Assembly: GCF_030052815.1 (NCBI RefSeq)
Contig: NC_079494.1
Location: 34,148,467-34,212,466 of the forward strand
Direction: 5' to 3'
DNA length: 64,000 bases
Source: Hevea brasiliensis
Taxonomy: Eukaryota > Streptophyta > Magnoliopsida > Malpighiales > Euphorbiaceae
This document shows, in pieces, positions 46,741 through 57,464 of this stretch (the stretch's first letter is position 1; every line of letters starts with the position of its first letter). The notes beneath the pieces were generated by a model. It worked only from the letters and a program-made list of their open reading frames with translations, did no database searches and had not been told where the DNA came from. The position numbers were made by a program, and so were the translations under genes.

Positions 46741-47822
46741 TCCAACACAAGCAGACAGACCTGCTCCTGGACCACAAAGGGGTAGAAACTCTGGCAAATC
46801 TGACGCAGTGGGACCATCACAGAGGCCTGCATCTGAGCCAGCAGAGAGGCCAGATAACAGACCACCTGCCAGAGCCTATGCCATTAGAGCTCAGGAGGAG
46901 CAAGATGCCCCGGACGTCATCAGGGGTACGTTCTCCCTCTACAATACATCTGTGCATGCATTGGTGGATCCAGGATCCACTCATTCATACATCTGCATCA
47001 ACTTACCTGTAGAAAGGGGGATACTAGTAGGGGAGAGTGACCAAGACATTCTGGTCACTAATCCATTGGGCCACAGTGTAGTGGTGAACAAAGTATACAA
47101 GGGTTGCCCGTTGAGGATTCAGGGGTATGAATTCTTGGCAGACTTGATTGAGTTGTCGTTCCACGAGTTTGAAGTGATTTTGGGAATGGATTGGTTGTCA
47201 CGTCATCAGGCAATGGTTGATTGTAAATTGAAGAGAATTTCTCTGAAAACTTCAGAGGGTAATGAGATCACTGTTGTGGGTGAAAGGACAGATTTCCTGT
47301 CCAATGTTATCTCAGCCACAGTTGTAAGAAGAATGATGAAAAAAAGATGTGAAGCCTACCTAGCACATGTGGTGGATACTAGGCAGGCAAAGCCAAACCT
47401 GAGTGACATACCCACAGTAAGAGACTTCTCAGAAGTATTTCCTGAAGAGTTGCCTGGTTTGCCACCAAAAAGGGAAGTTGAATTTGCTATTGAGACACTG
47501 CCGGGTACAGCACCCATTTCCATTGCTCCTTATAGGATGGCACCCACTGAATTGAGGGAGTTGAAAACTCAAGTGCAAGAGTTGCTTGATAAGGGGTTCA
47601 TATGCCCCAGTGTGTCACCGTGGGGAGCTCCAGTGCTGTTTGTAAAGAAAAAGGATGGGACTTTGAGGCTATGCATCGATTACCGGCAGTTGAATAAAGT
47701 GACTGTGAAGAACAAATATCCGTTGCCTAGAATTGATGATCTGTTTGATAAGTTGAAGGGAGCAGAAGTATTTTCTAAGATTGATCTCAGATCAAGGTAT
47801 CATCAGTTAAGGGTGAAGGATG
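46741..47822 (+). pseudogene. G2 pol part 1: protease and N-terminal RT
   Basis: This continues without a stop from the knuckle: protease [19 protein letters not shown] and ILGMDWLS, then RT with [31 protein letters not shown] and [18 protein letters not shown]. The frame is cut at the target site GGATG (47818-47822) by Copia-2. RT continues at 57352. Confidence 0.9.
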
Positions 47823-49916
47823 TGTTAGTAGTATGCCCTAGAGCATATCATTTAGTATGTATCTTGTACATATTTTAATAATAAAAGGCATTTCCACTTT
47901 TCCGTTTACATAATATATTTATGTGTAATAGAAAAGGTCCATTGATATTTTGTTAGAAATATTATTCTTAAGTTGTTAAGAATATGAGTGACAATATTTC
48001 TAGCACAAAGTATCATAAATAGGTTCACAATCGAGGATACTTCATAATAAGGACATGACTTATCCAGAAAGATTGTATTCATGTTTGTTCCCAAGTTATT
48101 TATATGAGATATAAATAAGATGGAATGGTGAGTCTCATGCCATATAACAAACTTGATAGGCACTTATAAATGATAAGTAGGCCGAACCAGTGACACTTAT
48201 GACAAGCACATGGAGTTTACTCTTGTCAATGTTTTGTCATAAATCATATCAGTGCATATAATCTTTAGACCTGAGATAGCACAATTATCTTGTATATAGG
48301 TAGTTTGAGTTTGATACTGCTTTCATACTTGTACTATGTATGGGTATATGGGCATGTGTTGGCTCCTAGTTATATATGGAGGTAGGTGTTGATCAAGAAG
48401 GAATCTGCCTCTAAGTAATTAGAGATAAATTCCTATGTTCATTTAATTGTTCTTGATGTTTCAAGTTCCTGGCCAGGACAGATAGATTTATTCAAAAAAG
48501 AGTTTCTGATGAGAAAATCTTTTAATCAAGAACTGGAATTAAAAGAGAACATAATATTCATAGCAAATGGAGTTTGACATAAACCATGACTCAAATTGAG
48601 TTGGGATTTTGTAATGAGAGATTCTAGTGCATGGTAACATATGATTATAGGTTCATTTAAGGTAAATCTTATTACTAATTGGGTGGCCATGGCATGCTAT
48701 GCTAGGTGTTAACCATGGTCTATGAGGTTCATAAAATGATTTAGAGAAATCATTTATGGTAAGAAAGAGTTCTGATGATATTAAGAGTTGATATCATGTC
48801 TCATTGCCAATTAGTGATGAGCCTAGTAAGTCACACACATACACAAGTTATCACCTATTTAAATATGATTTAATTAATTAATTAAAGAGTTTAATTGATT
48901 AATTAAATAGATTTGGTTTACAATAAAATTGCAAAGTCTCTAGCATGACTTGAAACCAAATCTAGATTATTGGATGTGTAGTATAAATTAAATTTATATT
49001 TAAAGTGTTTAAATATGAATTTAATTGATGAGAAATTAATTAATAGAGATTAATTAATTAATTTATATTTGATATAAATTAATTAGAAGAAGAAAATAAT
49101 TATTTTGGGTTAAGAACTCAAAATTAAGACACAGGGGCATTTTGGTCATTTTGCAGTGTGACATGTGGCACCATGAGATGGTGACACATGGCATAACACA
49201 TAAGCTTGCCAAATATTTTTAATCATGTAAGATGATTAAAATCAAGATTAAATATAGGTTTGACACTTGGCACAATGTGATTGGGTCACTTAAACCTAGA
49301 GCTAATCAAAAGGTGACATGTGGCTAGGGTTTAATGTGTTAACCTAGCTATTTAAGTGGGGTTATGAAAAAAAAACACAACCAGCAGCCTCTCCTCTCAT
49401 ATGTCATGCCACTTTGAGCCTCTCCAGCTATTTCTCTTCATCTTTCATCAATTCAAAGAGATTAGCCATCAATCTCTTGAATTAAGAACACTAGAAATTG
49501 TTTCTAGTGTCCTGTTTATATCTCTAATCTCTTAAAAGGCAGAACTTGAATTTCTAATTAATAGAAAAGGCTTTAGAAGCTGTTCAAGGGCTGCCATAGT
49601 TGTTCTTGGTGTGGACAAGCTAGAGGGACAACATCTGGTGTCCTGAAGACGAATCTCAAAGGCGCACATATCGCAAAGACATCAAGAGGTTAGTGTAATC
49701 GTTCTTGATTTAATCTAGGGTTCTAAAATTAATCTGATTAATTTTAAAATCTTAAATGGCAAATACAGATCCAAAAACATATTAAAAGAGTTTTAATATG
49801 TTGTTTATCATTGAAATCAAATAGATAAAAATAAATCTTGCATGGTGCATGTGACCCTAGGTGAAAATTTTTGAATTCAATGGTATAATCTTGTGTTTTT
49901 CACGCCTGTTCCTTCA
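47823..49916 (+). repeat. 5' LTR of Copia-2
   Basis: It is 2094 bp, TGTTAGTAGTATGCCC to CACGCCTGTTCCTTCA. No coding content is supported. Its differences from the 3' LTR are concentrated at short C/G-containing words, for example CAGTGC versus CGATGC near 48250 / 55680. Confidence 0.95.
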
Positions 49917-49918
49917 AT

Positions 49919-49930
49919 TGGTATCGAGCC
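49919..49930 (+). other. Primer-binding site of Copia-2
   Basis: TGGTATCGAGCC lies two bases after the LTR, the same one-base-short version of the iMet PBS as in Copia-1. Confidence 0.85.
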
Positions 49931-51692
49931 ACTATATTTGCCATTTAGATTGTTGATTATATAATTTAATTGTGTGTTTGATCATGAGATCAAGAGATTC
50001 ATTGCTGGTTGGATCATGAGAAGTGGCGTCACACATGGAGAAGCCACCATTGGTGGCAGCAACAATGGTTCCATGGGTGATTCAAGGTTTGGCTTTTAAT
50101 TCTGCAATTGTTGTATGATCTAAGGCCTATTCTTTGACTAATTAAAGTGTTTAATTAGTTGTTTTAATCACACAATTAAATTATGATTCAAATCAGAATT
50201 TTAAAAAATGTTTGAATGTGATTCAAATCTGAATTTTAAAAGTTGTTTGAATGAGATTCAAATCTGAATTTTTAAAGTTGTTTGAATCATATTTAAATCT
50301 GATTTTTTAAAATTGATTCAATAAAATTCAGATCTGATTTTTTAAAATTTGAATGTGATTCAAATCTGATTTTTTAAAAAATGTTTGAATGTGATTCAAA
50401 TCTGAATTTTTGAAGTTGTTTGAATGTGATTTATATGAATTTTTAAATTTGTTTGAATGAGATTCAAATCTGAATTTTTAAATTTATTTGAATCATATTC
50501 AAATCTGGAATTTTAAGTTAAATATGAGATATTCAATTTAATTTAAGAATGTATGTTTTATTTAATTGTTAAATAGTGATATGCATGATGGATGATCATG
50601 GACTATAAAAGACCAATGTGATTGGATTTATTTCTTTTATGTTTCTTTGGGATTGTAAATTAATTAATTTATTTTAATTTATTTTGGGCATGTATTATTA
50701 AGTTTGTAATATTTTGGGTTGTAATTTCATTTATTTATGTTCTTGTAAATTCGCCTTGGTATGCCAAGGATTACTATGTAATATTGGATTGCAAGAAGTT
50801 CAAGGAGGTCAAGAGCATTGGTGGGACCAGTGGGAGGAATTCAATATCAAGTGTTGATTATGTACTCCTTCAGCAACTCTTGTAAAATGAATGAATGAAA
50901 TGCACCTAGGAATGCCCTGATTCAATTCTTGGTGGCTCAGAATTGAATCCCTTAGAAAGTCCATGATCATACCATATTTACTGCTTATCCATGAATGCAT
51001 GAGATGTATGGGAATGTATGCAATTATATGATATATGCATGCTAAATGGATAATGTGCAAAGTGAGACCTTAATAGTAATTAGGATGGCTATAAAATCTT
51101 CCAAACAAATGATTAAGTTGGAAATGCTATAATTAAAGTAATTATAACATAAGCCCTCCATTGGGGCAATTATTTTAAGAAATTTTAAATAGTTGCATGA
51201 GATGCAATTAATTTAAGAGATTTTCTTAAGAATAATTGTTAAGCATGAGATGTTGTAAATATGTAAATGGTTTGGTGGCCAATATTGGATGTACTGAGGA
51301 CATTAAAATTATTTGCATAATTATCGCTCAATGGGATCAACTTAACTAATGCAAGATAAGTCAATATTGGATGTACCTGAGATTTTGAGCATTAGGGGCT
51401 AGGTAAAGGATTGAACCTCACATGAGATGTGATGGGCAAGGAGTTGCTCACTTATAGTTTATTGTAATTCCAATAATGGATGTACCTGAGGATGATCAAT
51501 AGAATTATAAGAATTCAATCACCCACTAGAAATCCATCCAACTAGGATTTCCGTTTTCTACTTTGGAAGTGTAGGATTCGCTAAGTTAGTGGGAGGACCA
51601 ATTTGATTAAAAGACCATAATCATATTTGGTTAATTACATGATACATTTACTAATTAATCTGGTTATTTCTGCAATTAATTTTCTGATAATA
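49931..51692 (+). other. Copia-2 untranslated leader
   Basis: About 1.76 kb with no coding frame. It contains the 32-36 bp repeat array (50170-50515). It also has three spaced copies of CAATATTGGATGTAC-type motif followed by GAG (51279-51300, 51361-51383, 51469-51492, the last as AATAATGG). Conservation with Copia-1 indicates it is a fixed part of the family. Confidence 0.7.
50170..50515 (+). repeat. Leader tandem repeats of Copia-2
   Basis: About ten units are built from GTTTGAATGTGATTCAAATC plus TGAATTTTTAAA. Each holds a near-palindromic ATTCAAATCTGAAT. They match the array in Copia-1 at 31740-32100. Confidence 0.85.
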
Positions 51693-52545
51693 ATGAGCAC
51701 AGAACAACCACCACCATCCAATATCCTTGCAAGCATACTTGATCGCAATAGGTTGACAGGACCTAATCTGTTTGATTGGCTAAGAAATTTGGAACTTGTC
51801 TTGAACCTTGAACATATAGGATATGTTCTAGATTAAAATGTTCCTGGTCCCTTACCTCCAGAGGCCACTTAAGAGGAACATGAAACTTTGGACAAGTGGA
51901 AGGAGCATGATATGAGAGCTAAGTGTTACATGTTTGGTTTCATGAGTAATGAGTTACAGAAGCAGCATGAAAACTTGCAGAGTGCAAGTGAGATCCTCCT
52001 TCACCTACAAGAGTTGTATGGTGAGCACAAAGGAATGCTAGGTATGAGATATCTAGACAATATTCCGTATGAGGATGTTTGAGGGATGTAATGTTGGGGA
52101 TCATGTCCACAAGATTATTCGGTGATTGAGCGATTGGAACATCTTGACTTCAACATGGATTTCCAACTACAGACGGATTTAATCCTTCACCCTTCGAGTC
52201 TTTTTGGGAATTTTGTGACAAATTTCCATATGAATCAACAGAATGCACCTTAGCTGGTTTACTCAACATCTTTGGTTATTGCCCAAAAGAATATGCCGTG
52301 CAATAAAGGAAAAGAGGTAGCTTTGGTTGCATCTTCTTCACTGGAAAGTCCAATAAGAAGAAGGGCAATAAGAAAAAGAAACCTCGATTCTGGTCCTTCT
52401 AAGAAAATAGCTAAACAGAAAAGGAAGACTAAAGCTGATGAAGGCAAAGGAAAGTGTTTCCACTGCCAACAGGAAAGTGTTTCCATTGCCAATAAGAAAG
52501 TGTTTCCATTACAAGTAAGAAAGTGTTTCCACCGCCGAGTATAGC
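51693..52545 (+). pseudogene. Copia-2 gag with truncated zinc knuckle
   Basis: The ATG at 51693-51695 opens MSTEQPPPSNILASILDRNR and LTGPNLFDWLRNLELVLNLE. A TAA at 51834-51836 ends the first segment. DKWKEHDMRAKCYM and LLHLQELYGEH follow, then a frameshift, then KKIAKQKRKTKADEGKGKCF. The CCHC knuckle is cut after CFHCQQ and replaced by four copies of a 21-22 bp GGAAAGTGTTTCCA/AAGAAAGTGTTTCC repeat (52451-52532). No protease follows. Confidence 0.87.
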
Positions 52546-55239
52546 AATCTAAATGAAAGCAATGCCTGGTGAAAAACAACTCAAGTTCAAAATATATTTG
52601 GCACTTAAGGTTATGTCATGTTGCGTAAGATAGGATTACAAAATTGGAGAAAATGGGGATTCTATCCTTTTTGGACTCGAGCCTACTCCAACTTGTGAAT
52701 CTTGCCTTGAGGCAAAATGACTAGATCACTCTTTGTTGGACAGGGGCTAAGAGCTGAAAATATTTTGGAGCTAATACATAGTGATGTATGTGGTCCATTT
52801 AAAGAAATGGATAGAGGGAGTTTTCATTATTTTATTACCTTTACTGATGATAAATCAAGGTTTGGGTATTTGTATTTGATGAAATACAAACATGAATCTT
52901 TTGAAAAGTTCAAAGAATTTAAATCTGAAGTAGAAAATCAAACAGGAAAGAATATTAAAGCTCTTCGATCAGATCGTGGAGGTGAATATTTGAGTACTGA
53001 ATTTGATGAATACTTGAGAGAGCATGGTATTGTTTCTCAGCTGACTCCTCCAGGAACGCCACAGCTGAATGGTGTATCTGAAAGGAGAAATCGTACCCTA
53101 TTGGATATGGTACGTAGTATGATGAGCTATATCGATATGCCAATCTCCTTTTGGAGATTTGCATTAGAATCGACTTTATATATTCTGAATAGGATTCCAT
53201 CAAAATCGTTTCTTCCACACCTTATGAGATATGGCATGGAAGAAAACCAAGTCTTAAGCATGTTAAGATTTGGGGTTGTCCACTTATATCAAAAGTCAAC
53301 ACCGATAAATTGGAGACCGGATCGTAAAAGGTCGATTTGTTGGATATCCAAAAGATCGTTGTGGATATTATTTTTATTTGCCTACTTCACAAAAGGTTGT
53401 GATAAGTAGAGATGCCACGTTTCTTGAACAACAGTTTGTTCAAGAAGGAGGCAAAGGAAGGCAAATAGAGTTAGAATTGGAGAATTTCGACCAACCAATG
53501 CATCGATGGATATAGATCCATCTAGTCAACCTATACCCATTGATGAAACATCTACACTGTTCCTCGTAGAACAACCGTGGTATCTCACCCACCGGTGAGA
53601 TATGGTTTTCTTCATGAAGAAGAACAAGAGTTGTCTACTCATGAAGAAGTAGATCATGGAGATGATCCACTTACCTATGAAGAAGCTATATCAGATATAG
53701 ACTCTTCAAAATGGATTGATGCTATGAAATCCGAGATTGATTCCATGTATAAGAATCAAGTTTGGGATCTTGTTGACCCACCTGAAGGTATTGTACCTAT
53801 AGGGAACAAATGGGTTTTCAAGAAGAAAATTGGTTCTGATGGAAAGGTAGAGACCTATAAGGCAAGGCTAGTCGCGAAGTGTTTCGCCAAAGGAAATGAA
53901 TAGACTATGAAGAGACTTTCTAGACTGTTGCCATGATTAAATCAATTAGGATTTTACTAGCTACAGCTTCATACTATGATTATGAGATTTGGCAGATGGA
54001 TGTCAAAATAGCTTTTCTCAATGGATACATTGAAGAAAACATTTTCATGGAACAACCTAAGGGATTTGAATCCCAAGATGGTTCCAAGGTATGCAAGCTA
54101 AAGCGATCCATTTATGGGTTGAAACAAGCTTCGAGGAGTTGGAACATCCGTTTTGATGAAGTCATTAAATCTTTTGGTTTTATCAAAAATGAGGATGAGC
54201 CATGTGTATATAAGAAGGTTAGTGACAGTGCTATCACTTTCCTTGTCTTATATGTGGATGACATACTGTTGATAGGTAATGACACAGGTATGTTGACAAC
54301 TATAAAGGTATGGTTGTCAAATACATTCTCCATGAAAGACTTAGGGGAGGCAACCTATATTCTTGGGATTCGCATCTATAGAAATAGAGCGAAAAGAATA
54401 ATTGGTTTATCCCAAAGTCTATACTTGGAAAAGGTGTTAAAGAGGTTTAACATGCTTGATTCCAAGAGAGGATTGTTACCAGTGAGACATGGTATCCACC
54501 TTTCTAAAGAGATGTCTCCAAAGACACCTGAAGAAAGAGATAAGATGGCCAGGATTCCATATGCTTCGGCTATTGGAAGTTTAATGTATGCAATGTTGTG
54601 TACTAGGCCGGATATCGCATATCTTTATTAGTTTGACTAGCAGGTATCAATCCAATCCAGGTTTGGAACACTGGATAGCTGTCAAGAATATTCTTAAGTA
54701 CTTAAGAAGAACTAAGGATTTATTCTTGATTTATGGAGGTGGAGACTTGCAATTGGATGGTTATACTGATTCTGATTTCCAATCAGATATCGATGATAGA
54801 AAGTCTACCTCTGGATATGTGTTCATTTGTAATGGAGGTGCGATCGGTTGGAAGAGTTCCAAGCGAGCACGACTACGATTCCACTCACGAGGTCGAGTAT
54901 ATTCTTTGCATCGAATCTTTGCAAAAGAAGTCGTTTGGATAAAGAAGTTCGTGACAGAACTTACGGTAGTTCCTTCCATTGAGTCGCCAGTTCCATTACC
55001 TTTGTGACAACAATGGAGCGATCATCTGAGCTAAGGAACTAAGGTCTCACCCAAAATCCAAACACATAGAAAGGCACTACCACATTATCAGAGATATAGT
55101 TGGGCAAGGCGATTTAGCCATGCAGAAAATAGCATCAGCTGAAAATCCAGCTGATCCATTCACTAAGCCTATGTCACAGACTCAGTTAGACCGACATCTT
55201 GAGAAGATAGGTCTAAGATATTGTAAAGAATGGCTCTAG
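52546..55239 (+). pseudogene. Copia-2 pol: pre-integrase, integrase, RT, RNase H
   Basis: The pre-integrase segment (HLRLCH-like) is frameshifted at 52600-52716. Integrase is open at 52717-53409, with HSDVCGPF, IKALRSDRGGEYLS and NGVSERRNRTLLD supplying the catalytic Asp, Asp and Glu. It breaks after LSMLRFGVVH. RT occupies 53577-54631 with an interruption at 53901-53933: DLVDPPEGIVPIGNKWVFKK, then QMDVKIAFLNGYIEENIFME and the catalytic LYVDDILLIGND. RNase H follows in shifted frames ([20 protein letters not shown]). The ancestral C-terminus ends at the TAG 55237-55239, 14 bases from the LTR. Confidence 0.9.
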
Positions 55240-55253
55240 TGCTAGTGGGAGAT

Positions 55254-57346
55254 TGTTAGTAGTATGCCCTAGAGCATATCATTTAGTATGTATCTTGTAC
55301 ATATTTTAATAATAAAAGGCATTTCCACTTTTCCATTTACATAATATATTTATGTGTAATAGAAAAGGTCCATTGATATTTTGTTAGAAATATTATTCTT
55401 AAGTTGTTAAGAATATGAGTGACAATATTTCTAGCACAAAGTATCATAAATAGGTTCACAATCGAGGATACTTCATAATAAGGACATGACTTATCGTAAA
55501 GATTGTATTCATGTTTGTTCCCAAGTTATTTATATGAGATATAAATAAGATGGAATGGTGAGTCTCATGCCATATAACAAACTTGATAGGCACTTATAAA
55601 TGATAAGTAGGTCGAACCGGTGACACTTATGACAAGCACATGGAGTTTACTCTTGTCAATGTTTTGTCATAAATCATATCGATGCATATAATCTTTAGAC
55701 ACGAGATAGCACAGTTATCTTGTATATAGGTAGTTTGAGTTTGATCTGCTTTCATACTTGTACTATGTATGGGTATATGGGCATGTGTTGGCTCCTGCTA
55801 GTTATATATGGAGGTAGGTGTTGATCAAGAAGGAATCTGTTCCTCTAAGTAAATAGAGATAAAATCCTATGTTCATTTAATTGTTCTTGATGTTTCAAGT
55901 TCTGGCAGACAGATAGATTTATTCGAAAAGAGTTTACGATGAGAAAAATCTTTTAATCAAGAACTGGAATTAAAAGAGAACATAATATTCATAGCAAATG
56001 GAGTTTGACATAAACCATGACTCGGCTTGAGTTGGGATTTTGTAACAGAGATTCTAGTGCATGGTAACATATGATTATAGGTTCATTTAAGGTAAATCTT
56101 ATTACTAATTGGGTGGCCATGGCATGCTATGCTAGGTGTTAACCATGGTCTATGAGGTTCATAAAATGATTTAGAGAAATCATTTATGGTAAGAAAGAGT
56201 TCGATGATATTAAGAGTTGATATCATGTCTCATTGCCAATTAGTGATGAGCCTAGTAAGTCACACACATACACAAGTTATCACCTATTTAAATATGATTT
56301 AATTAATTAATTAAAGAGTTTAATTGATTAATTAAATAGATTTGGTTTGCAATAAAATTGCAAAGTCCTAGCATGACTTGAAACCAAATCTAGATTATTG
56401 GATGTGTAGTATAAATTAAATTTATATTTAAAGTGTTTAAATATGAATTTAATTGATGAGAAATTAATTAATAGAGATTAATTAATTAATTTATATTTGA
56501 TATAAATTAATTAGAAGAAGAAAATAATTATTTTGGGTTAAGAACTCAAAATTAAGACACGAGGCATTTTGGTCATTTTGCGGTGTGACACGTGGCACCA
56601 TGAGATGGTGACACATGGCATAACACATAAGCTTGCCAAATATTTTTAATCATGTAAGATGATTAAAATCAAGATTAAATATAGGTTTGACACTTGGCAC
56701 AATGTGATTGGGTCACTTAAACCTAGAGCTAATCAAAAGGTGACATGTGGCTAGGGTTTAATGTGTTAACCTAGCTATTTAAGTGGGGTTATGAAAAGAA
56801 AACACAACCAGCAGCCTCTCCTCTCATATGTCACGCCACTTTGAGCCTCTCCAGCTATTTCTCTTCATCTCTCATCAATTCAAAGAGATTAGCCATCAAT
56901 CTCTTGAATTAAGAACACTAGAAATTGTTTCTAGTGTCCTGTTTACATCTCTAATCTCTTAAAAGGCAGAACTTGAATTTCTAATTAATAGAAAAGGCTT
57001 TAGAAGCTGTTCAAGGGCTGCCATAGGTGTTCTTGGTGTGGACAAGCTAGAGGGACAACATCTGGTGTCCTGAAGACGAATCTCAAAGGCGCAGACACGC
57101 TGCAGCACATCAAGAGGTTAGTGTAATCGTTCTTGATTTAATCTAGGGTTCTAAAATTAATCTGATTAATTTTAAAATCTTAAATGGCAAATACAGATCC
57201 AAAAACATATTAAAAGAGTTTTAATATGTTGTTTATCATTGAAATCAAATAGATAAAAATAAATCTTGCATGGTGCATGTGACCCTAGGTGAAAATTTTT
57301 GAATTCAATGGTATAATCTTGTGTTTTTCACGCTTCCGTTCCTTCA
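55254..57346 (+). repeat. 3' LTR of Copia-2
   Basis: It is 2093 bp, preceded by the PPT AGTGGGAGA (about 55244-55252) and starting TGTTAGTAGTATGCCC. It ends CACGCTTCCGTTCCTTCA, followed by the TSD GGATG and resumed G2 RT. Confidence 0.95.
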
Positions 57347-57351
57347 GGATG

Positions 57352-57464
57352 TAGATGTGCCAAAGACTGCATTCAGGACCCGGTATGGGCATTATGAGTT
57401 TCTGGTGATGCCCTTTGGCCTAACAAATGCACCAGCGGCATTCATGGACCTTATGAACCGTATC
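57352..57464 (+). pseudogene. G2 pol part 2: RT fragment between two insertions
   Basis: Short stretch [35 protein letters not shown] of reverse transcriptase, contiguous in frame with 47822 upstream and 60565 downstream when the insertions are removed. It ends at the target site GTATC (57460-57464). Confidence 0.92.

Larger units (their letters stand above)
47823..57346 (+). mobile_element. Copia-2: protease-less Ty1/copia element in G2 RT
   Basis: LTRs lie at 47823-49916 and 55254-57346. The TSD GGATG lies at 47818-47822 and 57347-57351. It is the same family as Copia-1, here on the plus strand, with the same long leader, same gag frameshift site and same gag-to-integrase deletion. Interior length is 5337 bp versus 5301 bp in Copia-1. 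Gag and pol contain stops. Confidence 0.95.
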
